From Mesostigma viride (Eukaryota > Streptophyta > Mesostigmatophyceae > Mesostigmatales > Mesostigmataceae), in contig RPFO01002073.1 in NCBI GenBank assembly GCA_009746045.1, positions 107,501 through 171,500 of the forward strand: a DNA stretch of 64,000 nucleotides, written 5' to 3'. The first letter of the stretch is position 1, and every line of letters begins with the position of its first letter. A program made the position numbers and the translations under genes. The notes below the pieces were generated by a model, which was not told the origin of the DNA, ran no database searches, and saw nothing but the letters and a program-made list of their open reading frames with translations. Positions 1-9,629 of the stretch are shown here, piece by piece.

Positions 1-2013
1 GCCAACTGGTGCCAGAAACGGGGGCACTTGGGTCTATAGTGCCGGCTGGAGATGTCTCACAGCCACGTGTGTAAAAGTGGAAGACTGACCAGCAAGTGGT
101 AACCATTATGTCTTGTATGTATGCATGCATGCAAGCATGCATGCCAAGACTCTTAGAAGGCTGCTAGACCTCGTCACACAGAGCAGGAAACACCTACCAA
201 ATCGTCGGGCGAGGATGCCATGTCGGTCACCATGGCTGCCGAGAGCGGCACATCCGCCAAAGGGACCCTGTCAGAGAGAAAAGAGAGTGGTTGAGCAGGC
301 ACGCGGAACATGGCGTCTTGCACATAAGTTGTCGGCAGCCCGGCTGTAGGGACAACATGGCTTTCGTTCTCAAAAAAGTAGAAAAAGCAACATGTTAAAA
401 AATGACGTCGAAAGTCGCGTGTTAAATCTGGGCGGTGGCTAGCTGGATTAGATATTCAGGTCTGCTGTCTTTTGCGAACAATGCATGCACCTAGCACGTG
501 ACATGAAGTGGCAGAAAAATGGCAAAGGCGAACCGTTTACTTTCTGTGTGAGACAATACCCAGCAGTGAACATACAGAGCCAAAGATAAAAATGAGAAAC
601 TTACATTAGTGCCTTCACGGAGCGAGGAATGCATTTCTTCTGAGAGGGGCGCCGTACACCACGATGCTCATGCAACGGCTTTCCCTTAAGACAGCGTCCT
701 GCGTCCCGTCGGATTGAACGGAGGGATCCTGCAATGGGAACCTCCGCTCTCAGGATGCCACGCGACATTACCATTGTCGATGGCAGTTCAATATCGTACG
801 CTAGGATCTACTGCAGATCAGCTATGGTTTCCCCCTCACCGTTTGGAAAGCCAAAAACGATCGGCAGGTAAACGTAGGTAACTAGTAATAAAAGCGGGCG
901 TTACAGCCCACCATGGGATGTCTGCGGAGCCATGGAAGAAAAATTACGTCGAACGCCAGATTGTTGTGACGTCTTGTTTGAGATAATTTTCAGTTTGCGC
1001 GGGGAAAGCAACCCGGAGAGGTGACGGCTGCCAGGAAGTCGACATAACGTTTAACTGTTCCCAGCGTGGAAAAAAATGTTAGAAGCTGACGGTCAGGAGA
1101 ACCCTGCGCCGAGTATCCAGGACGCATGTTCTCGGGAAACGCTAGGGGGTTGGCCTTGTGACAAATAGAAAGGGTGCTAACTTAGTTGTACTCTATCGAT
1201 CCTGGTGAGCGGTGAGCACGTGTGTGTGCCCACCTTCATTAGGATTCGCTGATACTCATTTCCCCTCTCACCTCTTTGGTCCATAATTGGCTAATAAAAT
1301 ATACCCATTTCCCCGAAAAATCCTGGTGAGCGGTGTAGGTAAGTACGGAGTTCCTCGATATTTTTGGAATAAACGTACATCTATTTATCTGGAAGTACGG
1401 AGTTCCTCGAATTGCCTCGTATTTCCCTTGGATTTTTGTAAAATTCCACGCTTCGGAAACCGCGGGCATTCGACTTGGATATCAAAACACGCGCCAACTG
1501 CGCGTATACGTGCATACGTACCTATCGATAGTGTAGTCCGACGAGTCTTCGCGCCAAATGTTCGTGGCTCTGCGTTGAACTACTTCCATCGCCCCCGTTG
1601 TGGCGGTCGATGACTCATCACCATTATAACATTAATAATTGTCCTACAGTACTGAAGTTAATTTCTGTCGGTCATTGTTGTGGCTTACACGATTCTCCCG
1701 CCTCGCCCCACCGGCCAGCTCGCAATGCGCTAGTACTCGCACCCACAGGAATAGGCACCCACGCACCGAATTCTTTAAATTAAGTTGCGCCGCATCGACA
1801 TGCGAGCTCCCTGATAAAAACCAGACCGAAAGGTGCACTCGTGTGAAATGCCGCATCGCTGATTGTGTCATCGTAAACGTCCAGTGAGCGGGATAACCGC
1901 TAGTCTTCCAGGCTTCTGCTTGTTTCGATCGCATCTTTCTACAAGCTGTCGCGACATTCCCAGCCATTCAGCCAGTGGCTGCTTAATTTGACGCTCGCAG
2001 GGAACAACCCATC
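1..2013. other. Unannotated DNA upstream of the thioesterase gene
   Basis: No ORF here looks coding; all are short and without recognisable domains. A GCAT-rich palindromic stretch lies at about 119-146. An 18-bp direct repeat (AAGTACGGAGTTCCTCGA) occurs at 1341-1358 and 1393-1410, and a CCTGGTGAGCGGTG motif occurs near 1200 and 1322. The last few hundred bases should contain the promoter of the gene at 2014, but I see no clear TATA box. Confidence 0.5.
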
Positions 2014-2643
2014 ATGGATGGAACAGCGTGTCCTGGATTTTGTCAGGCAACGTTGAGCCTGAGCCGTGAATTGCCAGTACGGCATTCGCAACTGCCTGAC
2101 GCTAATGCTCTGCGTGGGCTGGCGGGAGGAAAGGCATGCTTTCGGCCACGGCAGCCTCATAGCCGTAAGCCGTCGTCAGCCCGCAAAGCACAGGTTTTGC
2201 AGATAGTGGCTTCCAAGGTGTTTTCCGTGGAGATGCTTGTCAGGGACTACGAACTGGATCAATACGGCGTCGTCAACAACGCAATCTTCGCCAGCTACTT
2301 ACAACACGCGCGCCATGAATTCCTTCACTCGGTCGGCATCAGCGCCGATGGCGTGGCCCGGTCTGGCAAGGCGCTGGCATTGTCCGACCTCACCCTAAGC
2401 TTCAAGCGGCCGCTCGTGTCCAGGGACCGGTTCAGGTGCACTCTGCACCTGGAAAAGATGACAGGCGCCCGCATTGTGTTTCGCCAGCAGATCCACTTGT
2501 GTGAGGAAGACAAAGCAAGCGCTCTCCTGCTCGTGCTTGACGCGACGGCCACGGCGGTGTACTTGGACGAGAACTACAAGCCTGTGCGGGTGCCCGAGGG
2601 AGATCGGGTCAAGCTGATGCCGTACCTGTCATCCGACACCTGA
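2014..2643 (+). CDS. Acyl-ACP thioesterase, plant ALT type (hot-dog fold)
   Basis: This 209-residue single-exon gene encodes a 4HBT-family thioesterase most like plant plastid ALT (acyl-lipid thioesterase) proteins, which release fatty acids or beta-keto acids from acyl-ACP. Residues 70-195 form the hot-dog domain. The hallmark segment [19 protein letters not shown] (78-96) holds the predicted catalytic Asp82, followed by QHARHEFL (97-104) and [16 protein letters not shown]. The C-terminal [14 protein letters not shown] is also typical of plant ALTs. The first ~68 residues are rich in Ser, Arg and Ala with few acids, consistent with a plastid transit peptide (inference). The ATG at 2014 is chosen because an in-frame TAA lies about 33 bases upstream. 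No intron is visible, unlike the multi-exon land-plant genes I know. It is the only intact host-type gene here, with retroelements beginning about 1.4 kb downstream. Confidence 0.88.
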   Translation: MDGTACPGFCQATLSLSRELPVRHSQLPDANALRGLAGGKACFRPRQPHSRKPSSARKAQVLQIVASKVFSVEMLVRDYELDQYGVVNNAIFASYLQHARHEFLHSVGISADGVARSGKALALSDLTLSFKRPLVSRDRFRCTLHLEKMTGARIVFRQQIHLCEEDKASALLLVLDATATAVYLDENYKPVRVPEGDRVKLMPYLSSDT

Positions 2644-4020
2644 CCCATGCATGGGATGAGGCAACGACATCCCTTGTGGAATCTCTCAATTGGATTATGC
2701 GACGCCACCGCTCAATGCTCATGGCCTCTCTGCCGCTCCTTGCTATTGTGATGGCAGATGGATGGTCAGCATAGCTCCTGTAGCGCTGTATCCAGTCCGT
2801 TGCATGATACCCGTATGGAATGCCATGTACAGATACCATGCAATGGGACAGCAGCACAAGCTGCTGCTCACTATTTCTGATAAGCATTCCTCCTCACTTG
2901 ATAGTAGTATCAAGCTGACACCAGCAGCCCTGAAATGGCAAGTGCATGGGCCTCGATCTATTTTGATGATGATGCCAGCTACGTGCTGCCTAGGGAAAGC
3001 GAAGCTTTGTGATAAACCTGGGTGGAAAGTTTGACCGGGGTCACAACTGCGACATGGGTATGTTGATGTGCAAAGGTTAGCTACTTGGCATCCTTTGGTG
3101 TCCGTTGACAGAGTACCTACTTAATGCTCTACCCCTGCAGTGACCCTATCGTGCATTGTAAAGTGAAGTAAGTTTCCCCAATCCAGCGCAGGGTGTTAAA
3201 GATGGAGAGGCTATGCCTGATGTAAGGGATGATTGGTTTGGGTGGGGCAACCGGCATCCAGGCCATGTCATGGCAGAGTGCATACTAGCATATGGGAACT
3301 GAAAGGTATGTACCAGTGTGATTAGCTGCATTGGGCCATTAATAGATTAATTAACCCCCATTAATAATTAATTTATTTCTTTACAAATGTACACGAACTG
3401 CGTTACGTGAGCATTAGTCCTCAGGGATCGAAATTAATATGGGATGGGGATTGGCTTGCACATTAGTAATGAGGATTTGTACGCTGATTTGCCCTATGTT
3501 TCCCACATTCTTAGGCACAGGCGCCTGGGCCTAGCCGGGCACCTGGCCCGCACAGATCAAGTAGACACATCCTGAAGATAGACTTAAAGCTCACGTCGGA
3601 GGATTGAATTGAATTGAATTGAATTGTAACATAACTCCGTTGGGAGAATATGTAGCACGTACATATCCCAGAGAAGGGGCGTATGGCTTTTAATACATTC
3701 TAAGCTACTTCCTGCAAGGGTGGGAATGTAAAGGACACTTGCTCTAGGTGCCCCAGGACACCTGCAGCCCCATGATCTATCAAGCTATGCCCAGCTAAGG
3801 GGGAGCCTGTCATGGGGGGGGAGATCAGCATGGCTAGACAAGAGCTAAGGCATGGCGTCTCAGCAGAGAGTGACTCCCTGCATGGGCACTGCATAATGAA
3901 ATAAAGCTAGGCATCATCTGGAGTGTGGCTCATCATAGGCACACATGTACATGACTAAAAATGCTAGGCCGCTCAGCTGGTATAGTGCCCGTAGTAGGCG
4001 GGCATGTACAAGGCCACGGT
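2644..4020. other. Unannotated DNA 3' of the thioesterase gene
   Basis: No credible coding sequence was found. The stretch includes the 3' UTR of the preceding gene, though no clear polyadenylation signal stands out. It contains a short ATTGA microsatellite at 3603-3625. ORFs on both strands are short and lack domains. Confidence 0.5.
3603..3625. repeat. (ATTGA)n microsatellite
   Basis: A pentanucleotide ATTGA/TTGAA repeat of about four and a half units, visible directly in the sequence. Confidence 0.9.
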
Positions 4021-4024
4021 CTAA

Positions 4025-5524
4025 CTATTCTACACTACTGCTGCTGTAGTCCCCTAGGCTGGGGCGTCCGGAGTCGCTGGGGCCGCGGTGGTCGAGGGGG
4101 TCACGTGCCAGGGCTTGTGGCCGACCGTAGATGGCCGCCCCCTTCCAGTACACCGGCTGGCCCGCCTTGGTCTGCCGGAGCTGGAGGTAGGTCGGCCATA
4201 GCTTCCGTCGCCGTTGTTGCTGCGCCAGGGTCAAGTCGTCGTCCACGGTGAAGGAAGTGTGCTCGAGCCGCTAGCTTGCGGCGTCTGAGAAACTAAATCT
4301 TGTCCGATGGGCTCTCAAAGATGAGAAGAAGCGGAGGCGCCCCTGCCTTACCCCGCGCGCGGGGGAGGCGGTGGGCGGTCAGCTTAATGCCTTAATCTCA
4401 CCTCTAGGAAGGCCCATGCGATCAAGGATTTTGCTCTCAAACGCACGTGCAAGCTTCTCGGAGTTCTCACCTTCCACCATGTCGAAGTTCTTGTCAGAGT
4501 ATGGTGTTGAGGCTGCGCTTGGCGAGCTCGGCCTCCTCGCGGAGGTCGAGCTTCTGTTGCTCGAGCTGTGCTGCGACGGCGGAGGTGGTGGAGGTGGGGT
4601 GCTGCTTAAGCATGTCCGCGCCCAGGTCGGGATGGGAGGAGCATCGCCGGCCAGGCCAGCCGGGGCTGGCTTGGCGGCAATGTCCTTCACCGCCTGGGCG
4701 GTGAGGCCTGCGGTGTTCTGCAGGACCTCGATGGCGATTGCATTGTCCTTACTGCGCTGGTCACTGTCGCGGAGCTGGCTGGGCGGTGATGGAGTCGGTG
4801 GAGGCGGAGGGGGGGGGGGGGGTGGAGGCGAGGAGGGTGGCGGTGGCGGTGGCGGTGGCGGTGGCGGTGGCGGTGGCGGTGGGGATGGTGGGGAGCTCAG
4901 CAGCCAGCTTACGACCCAAAGCTTGCATTTCGCAAGCGAGGGGCGTCACGTGCTGTGAGAGGTGGTGGAGGAGGGTGAATTCGGTCAAGGGGACGTACGG
5001 GTTGCCAAAGGTCCGCGGAACAGCGTTGAAGGATGGAGTCATGGAGAAGAGGGCGGCAAGCTGAAGGCGCGGTCGCGACCAGCCAGACAGGTCAGCCGAG
5101 CAGAGCTGAAACTGGCCGTCAGACTGGCTGCGGATCGAAGCACTTGTGGCGTTGGAGGCGCTGGCACAGGTCAAGAAGGGAGGCCGATACGACCCATTAG
5201 TAGAACAGGAGCTCCAGTATCCGGATGTGTGGCCTGTCGAAAAAGCCGGGTCTGTTGGCGTCGAAGGTGGAAAATAACTCGTCAACCTCAAAGTCGTACT
5301 CAGACCAGCTACTAAGGTTCGGTTAGGCGGCTGCGTTTGGGCTCGGGCGAGGCTGAAGGCGAGGCATGAAGCCCGGGAGGGTGCTGGGCGACCACCAGTG
5401 CGCGACTAGTGTCACCGCTGCCTGCCGGACCTGAGGGCGAAGCTGCAGCCGGAGCTGCAGACGTACTTTCATTGCTGAGCGCAGCCGCCAGGCTGCGTGG
5501 CGTCGAGGAGCGTTTGCTCGTCAT
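4025..5524 (-). pseudogene. Decayed L1-like LINE ORF1 (copy 1)
   Basis: Reading leftward from the start codon at 5524, three fragments in different frames make one protein related to a second copy at 29973-30705. The N-terminus (MTSKRSSTPRSLAAALSNES, then Ala/Ser/Pro-rich) matches MSKRPSTQRSLAAALGNEN of copy 2. A middle part carries SQHVTPLACEMQALGRKLAAELPTI (two runs: SQHVTPLACEM and LGRKLAAELPTI) and a likely coiled coil. The C-terminal fragment at 4025-4246 begins DDDLTLAQQQRRRKLWPTY, which resembles the C-terminal domain of L1 ORF1 proteins (the D-L-T...R segment). Frameshifts and stops near 5300 and 4370 disable it, and a GGC repeat has expanded inside. A LINE inserted exactly at its start codon. 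The L1 ORF1 assignment is inference from the C-terminal motif. Confidence 0.5.
4809..4882. repeat. Poly-G tract and (GGTGGC)n repeat
   Basis: A run of G at about 4809-4822 is followed by a GGTGGC hexamer repeat at about 4836-4882. On the coding (minus) strand it reads as an Ala-Thr repeat in the decayed ORF1. Confidence 0.9.
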
Positions 5525-5531
5525 ATATATT
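5517..5531. repeat. LINE target-site duplication, 3' side
   Basis: CTCGTCATATATATT (minus strand AATATATATGACGAG) is repeated exactly at 7646-7660. The two copies flank the LINE at 5532-7645 and contain the start codon of the ORF1 pseudogene. Confidence 0.9.
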
Positions 5532-5663
5532 AATAATATAATTACTTACAGCAGAGTGAAATCACTCAAACCAAAGCAAACGCCCAGCTATAAACCTATA
5601 TACAGAGCCATGTCAAAGCTCTATACTACGATAAGACCAATGGAAACGCCTAACGGGAGGAAC

Positions 5664-6655
5664 CTAATAGCCCTGCTGCACCGCAAAATCAGCCCGCGTA
5701 CGGCGGAGCATGATGTCAGCCATGGCCCGAGTCAGCGCCACCGACAAGCGCTGACGCCAATATGACGTCCAGGTCCGCGCCGACCATGGGGCCCGCTGGC
5801 CCTCCAGGTCCAGCCGGTCCTCCCAGAGCCGGCAACACTCCTTGAAGAAGGCGGAGGTCAGGGGTCCCATGGCCCCAAACTCCTCCAGGACAAAGGGCAC
5901 CACACGATGGTGCCCGACGTCGCCGTAGGCCAGGAGCTTGGCCCGCTCCGCCCGGTCCGCCGTGTAACCTGCCGTGAGGGAGGCCCCAGCCACGTGGCTA
6001 AGAGCCAAGGGCCGCGCCACCGAAACGTCGATAAGCAGATGCCGGCCACCCCCCTCAAAGTCCAGCACCACGATGTCAGGCCGGTGGTTGGGGGAATAGA
6101 AGGCAGCGCCATCCGCATCCTCGGACCGGATGTTCGCGTGGGGGAAAACCGACCGAATCATGGCGAGCACCACCGTCAGGAGGACAGTGTGCAAATACAA
6201 ATACCAATTCTGATTCTGTTGGCCCCCCATGCAGGAAAGGTAGTGAGTCCCCTGGGATCCAGCGGCTGCCCACAGCTACCACAAGGCCGCCCAGCCGGAA
6301 CAAGAGGCTGCGGGGCAAATAGCTGGTGCCGGAGCGCCACCGAGTAGTGCATGCTGGGAGCCAAGGCGAATGGGGGGGCCATGGGAAGAGCACGAAGGTA
6401 CGCCGAGCCCACACTCCGCAAGGAAAGCGAGAACAGCCACGCACGTCCCTGGGCGTTGAGGTCCGCGAAAAGAGCAATCCAATCAGCCGTGTGCAGAATA
6501 CCCGCGTAGGTTTTCTGGTGTTTATCGATGACGCGAGCAGGGAATGCGGCGGGAGATTGAACGGAGGCGACCGAGGGAGTGCCGCGATCGAGGGAGGTGG
6601 CGCTGTACCGCCTGAGCGGCACGGACGGGAGTACAGGCCTGCTGGATCTCAGCAT
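5664..6655 (-). pseudogene. LINE linker and C-terminal restriction-like endonuclease
   Basis: Two overlapping frames cover the end of the LINE polyprotein. The first (6655 to 6176) holds ADWIALFADLNAQGRAW, a typical post-RT region, and PCGSCGQPLDPRG, the start of a zinc knuckle whose remaining ligands are lost by a frameshift near 6230. The second (6230 to 5664) holds RPDIVVLDFEGGGRHLLIDV (RPD...IDV), the RPD-x(n)-D core of restriction-like endonucleases used by R2-type LINEs to nick their target. A terminal segment with WEDRLDLEGQ follows before the stop. The protein is not functional as it stands. Confidence 0.7.
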
Positions 6656-6712
6656 AGGCCTCCTGGATGGCGGTGACGAAGGGCAAATTAAGGGCTGCTG
6701 GGGTCCAGGAGG

Positions 6713-7644
6713 TCAGGCGCTGCCGTTGCCAAAAGGGGCAGGAGCCGGCAGCTTTCCGCCCACGACTGAGCGACGGAGCCCAAAAATGCTGCTGGGGCCA
6801 GCCGGGCGGCACGAGTCAGACCACAGCCACCCATCCGTGCAGGCAGGGAGGCAATGCGAATAGCATGTGGCGGGAGGTCGGGGCCCGGGACCAGCTGCGC
6901 CATGCAAGGCCGACTGGATGCGTTCGTCGTGGCCCTCGGCGGCCAGCCGGACCTGAGCCGGAAGAGCGCCCCGGAGCCAGTGAACGACGCGAGGGTGAGC
7001 GCAAAACCACAGAAGCAGACCCTTGGTCTGCGAATCATGAAGGCGCGCAATCAAGGGCAGTACCTCAGTGCGTGCCTCGAGGGCGGCCCGCAGAGCATCG
7101 ATGACAAACGCGGGGTCGCCAACCGGAACGCCGAGGACATCCAACCCATGGAGGCGCTCGTCCCGGCCCAAGAGCTGGGGCGGAAAGCCGGAGCAATCAC
7201 CTTGGGGCGAGTACACCGCGCACTTGGCCAGGGTCAACTGGAGGTTGATGTCGGCCACCGCGGTCTGCAGTGCCAGCAGAGCCGCGGTGGTGTCCGGCAC
7301 AGGGCCCAGAAGGTAGATATCATCCAAGTAGGCCTGAATAGCGACCGCCGGGTGGGCAGCATGGACCGCTTGGAGGCAACCCTGGAGGGGGGCGGCAAAG
7401 TACAGGGGTCCCAGGGGGTCCCCTTGCTGGGTGCCCGACCGCGACAGCAGGCCGCCGCGAGTGCCGTCCTCCATGATGTGAACCAGTTGGCCGGGCTGGC
7501 CGTAGCACACGGCTGTCCAATTAGCGTACAAGTCCTCGAAGGACTCCATGACGGCCGCAAACATGCTGGCGCGGGACAGACTGTTGAACGCGTTGTGGCA
7601 GTCGACCTTGACGACAGCGTGGGTGGGGTGGGCCTCGAGGTAGG
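6713..7644 (-). pseudogene. LINE reverse transcriptase fragment
   Basis: The open frame starts at the 5' truncation point and shows RT motifs in order: VVKVDCHNAFNSLSR (motif A, first catalytic Asp), SGTQQGDPLGPLYFA (motif B), and AYLDDIYLLG (motif C, catalytic Asp pair). Thumb-like sequence follows (RLHDSQTKGLLLWFCAH). The N-terminal RT motifs are missing because of the 5' truncation. The frame is lost at about 6713 and the protein continues in another frame to the endonuclease. Confidence 0.85.
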
Positions 7645-7645
7645 C

Positions 7646-7660
7646 CTCGTCATATATATT
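7646..7660. repeat. LINE target-site duplication, 5' side
   Basis: Second copy of CTCGTCATATATATT, identical to 5517-5531. Confidence 0.9.
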
Positions 7661-7734
7661 GCGTAATAGCGTCGGAAAACTATATCATCATGTGCGTCTT
7701 AGAAAGACGAAGCGATTGTGATACTCATACGTCG
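7661..7734 (-). other. 5' UTR remnant of the L1-like ORF1 copy 1
   Basis: On the minus strand this is similar to 29907-29971, the sequence directly 5' of ORF1 copy 2 (shared CGTCTTTC, GACGCACATG, GATATA and GCAATATA blocks). Removing the LINE joins it to the ORF1 start codon. Confidence 0.7.
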
Positions 7735-7878
7735 GAGGATACTCATTGCAATTACCTCGATCTTAACATTACCCATAACAAGAAGGGCTGGCGTACGGCT
7801 GTCTATGATAAGCGCAAGGATCCTAAATACAGCACTGAATTCCTTTTATTCGTTACCCCGATATTCACAGTCTCCTTT
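7735..7878 (+). pseudogene. Penelope-like RT fragment, left part
   Basis: The open frame reads CNYLDLNITHNKKGWRTAVY and then DKRKDPKYSTEFLLFVTP. The YLDL-x-I...DKR-x-D sequence resembles the region after the RT palm in Penelope-like and related algal RTs. It breaks off where copia-like element A inserted. The frame continues across the CCTTT target duplication at 27772-27908. Family assignment is inference. Confidence 0.4.
7874..7878. repeat. Target-site duplication of element A (left)
   Basis: CCTTT directly precedes the first base of the 5' LTR and is repeated directly after the 3' LTR at 27772-27776. Confidence 0.85.
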
Positions 7879-8427
7879 AGTTAACGCCAAGCGCATTGGC
7901 GTGATCCTGATTCGGCATATCTCTGCGATTCCAGCGACACCGGAACGAGTTCATTCCGACAAGTATCAAGAAAGTTATGGTGTTCCGACTTCCCGGTCGC
8001 GCGTGAGCGCGAGCCGGCTGTTCTTCTAAGTGGTGCGTGAATATGTGCCGACGACATATGGGGTCGACAGTAATTCCGGGGCTGACAGGAATTAGGTGCT
8101 GAACCTACGACGGTATTGGATTAATACGTCGTACGCAGGATTCAAATAGGAACCTTAACCTGTGGTCTGTTGGTACCGCAGGCTTAGTCCTGGACTATTG
8201 GGTGCAGACGCAATAATCACTGTGGACTGTACTCTGTGGTCACTGTGCCTGTATGGCAGACCTACTGTATAGGATCTGGACGCTGTACAGGTTGTTAATA
8301 CTGTACCGGGGGTGTTAATACTGAGCAGGCCTACGAGGCTGCTCAGGCCTAGCAAAGCACAGTGCACAAGTATATAAAGAATAGGCCAGTGCCAACTGGT
8401 TAGATCTCTTGCGAGCCCGCCTCACTG

Positions 8428-8435
8428 GTGTTGCC
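8428..8435. repeat. hAT target-site duplication (left)
   Basis: GTGTTGCC, repeated at 9476-9483. An 8-bp duplication is characteristic of hAT transposition. Confidence 0.9.
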
Positions 8436-9170
8436 CAGCGCTTCGTTTAGACATTTTTCCACAGCCGGCGCCGCGCCGGCAACAATTTCCCTTGGCCGGT
8501 AGCCGGCGTAGGCCGGTCAATAGCCGGCGTAGGCCGGCCAATAGCCGGCGTAGGCCGGCCACGAGCTGGCCAAGTACCTGGCTCTGTGGACTGAGTGTGG
8601 AGGCACTGATGGAACGCGGGAATGCTGGTTGATAAACTTGATAGATGTTTGAAAACTACACCCCTCACATTGTTAGTTTTACTAAATAATTATGAGGCGC
8701 GGCGTCGACCACCTGCAACGATAAATAAAACAAAAGATTCTTAAATAATTATTCCTGAGCGTACTCCCCTGTCGTTTTTTCATAGCTACCAAACAAACAA
8801 AGAAAGTGTAAATAAATATTCTTTGACTGCCCAACTGAAGCGCTTCTTTTGCGGTAAAAAACAAAGAATCTCTGGCTGAAAAATGTGCTCAGTTTTCCAG
8901 GTAAATAGGTGTACGTTTATTCCAAATATAGCCAGTAGGCAAAATGTGCTCAGTTTTACTAGCCGTCAAAAGAGCCGGCAGTGCAGCCTAGTGCAGCCGG
9001 CTGGGTTATAAAACAAACAAAGAATTATTCAATTTCGCAGCTAGTTCAACGGTTGTTTGGTAACCAAACAAACAAACTAATCACTAATTAATTGGACGGG
9101 CACATTAGCACTTGCAACCAATAAAACGCTATTTTCTAATTCCAAAATGCTAGGGGTGCCTGCGCTGCGG

Positions 9171-9263
<93 letters not shown>

Positions 9264-9475
9264 GTCCCACGCCGCACATGGGCAGCAGAGAATCTACCGC
9301 AGCCGAGGGCTGCGGTGTAAGGTGTGTACCTTACAGCATGAGGTGGGCCCCGCCGCGCCGGCACCTAGGAGAGCCAGCCGTCTGGCCGGATCCGCGCCGG
9401 GTACTTTTCTCCACAGCCGGATCCGTCCGGATCCGGCAGCCGGATCCGACGGATCCGGCTGTCAACGAAGCGCTG
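8436..9475. mobile_element. Non-autonomous hAT element in the LTR of A
   Basis: The 1040-bp element starts CAGCGCTTCGTT and ends AACGAAGCGCTG, a perfect 12-bp terminal inverted repeat, with the 8-bp duplication GTGTTGCC on both sides. It encodes no transposase. Subterminal regions are packed with GC-rich short repeats: three AGCCGGCGTAGGCCGG units at about 8500-8560 on the left and CCGGATCC palindromes at 9394-9458 on the right, as expected for transposase-binding subterminal repeats. A long GTT microsatellite lies inside. Confidence 0.9.
9171..9263. repeat. (GTT)n microsatellite, about 31 units
   Basis: An uninterrupted TGT/GTT trinucleotide array inside the non-autonomous hAT element. Confidence 0.95.
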
Positions 9476-9483
9476 GTGTTGCC
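9476..9483. repeat. hAT target-site duplication (right)
   Basis: GTGTTGCC, identical to 8428-8435. The LTR sequence of element A resumes here. Confidence 0.9.
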
Positions 9484-9629
9484 TTGACTTGGCAAACTTG
9501 TGTCTAAGCACTCACGTGCACGAGTGCTGTAAGCCTATATTTTTAACCAAGCTCCATTCCAACCATTCTCATGATGAATCTATCCGCGCGCATTGGAATC
9601 TATCTATCCCTACACATTGCGCTTTAACT

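Larger units (their letters stand above)
5532..7645 (-). mobile_element. 5'-truncated LINE with RT and restriction-like endonuclease
   Basis: A non-LTR retrotransposon lies between two perfect 15-bp target duplications. It is truncated at its 5' end inside the RT (the insert starts right at RT motif A), the usual result of incomplete target-primed reverse transcription. Order on the minus strand: RT, cysteine-containing linker, PD-(D/E)XK-like endonuclease, then a 3' UTR at about 5533-5663 ending in TAATTATATTATTA. The same 3' UTR occurs alone at 29225-29367, 29381-29496 and 44739-44875. A C-terminal restriction-like endonuclease is typical of R2/NeSL-type LINEs. Confidence 0.85.
7879..9629 (+). 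repeat. 5' LTR of element A, split by a hAT insertion
   Basis: LTR sequence runs 7879-8435 and 9484-9629, matching the 3' LTR at 27078-27771 apart from a 13-bp deletion in the 3' copy, a 4-bp indel and a few substitutions. It ends GCTTTAACT and is followed by CAAATTACAA, the same decamer that follows the LTR of element B; this may be part of the primer-binding region. Confidence 0.85.

Noticed and set aside
113-349. 78-codon ORF near the left end
   Set aside because: Opens in a GCAT repeat, has no domain, and composition is not distinct from surrounding non-coding DNA.
4371-4958. 195-codon glycine-rich ORF on the plus strand
   Set aside because: Gly run is the GGC repeat read antisense; the real, though decayed, coding sequence is the ORF1 pseudogene on the minus strand.
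6854-7666. 270-codon plus-strand ORF
   Set aside because: Antisense shadow of the LINE RT, whose catalytic motifs are clear on the minus strand.
9170-9487. Leucine-rich or glutamine-rich ORFs over the GTT array
   Set aside because: Microsatellite translation inside a non-autonomous hAT element; no protein signal around it.
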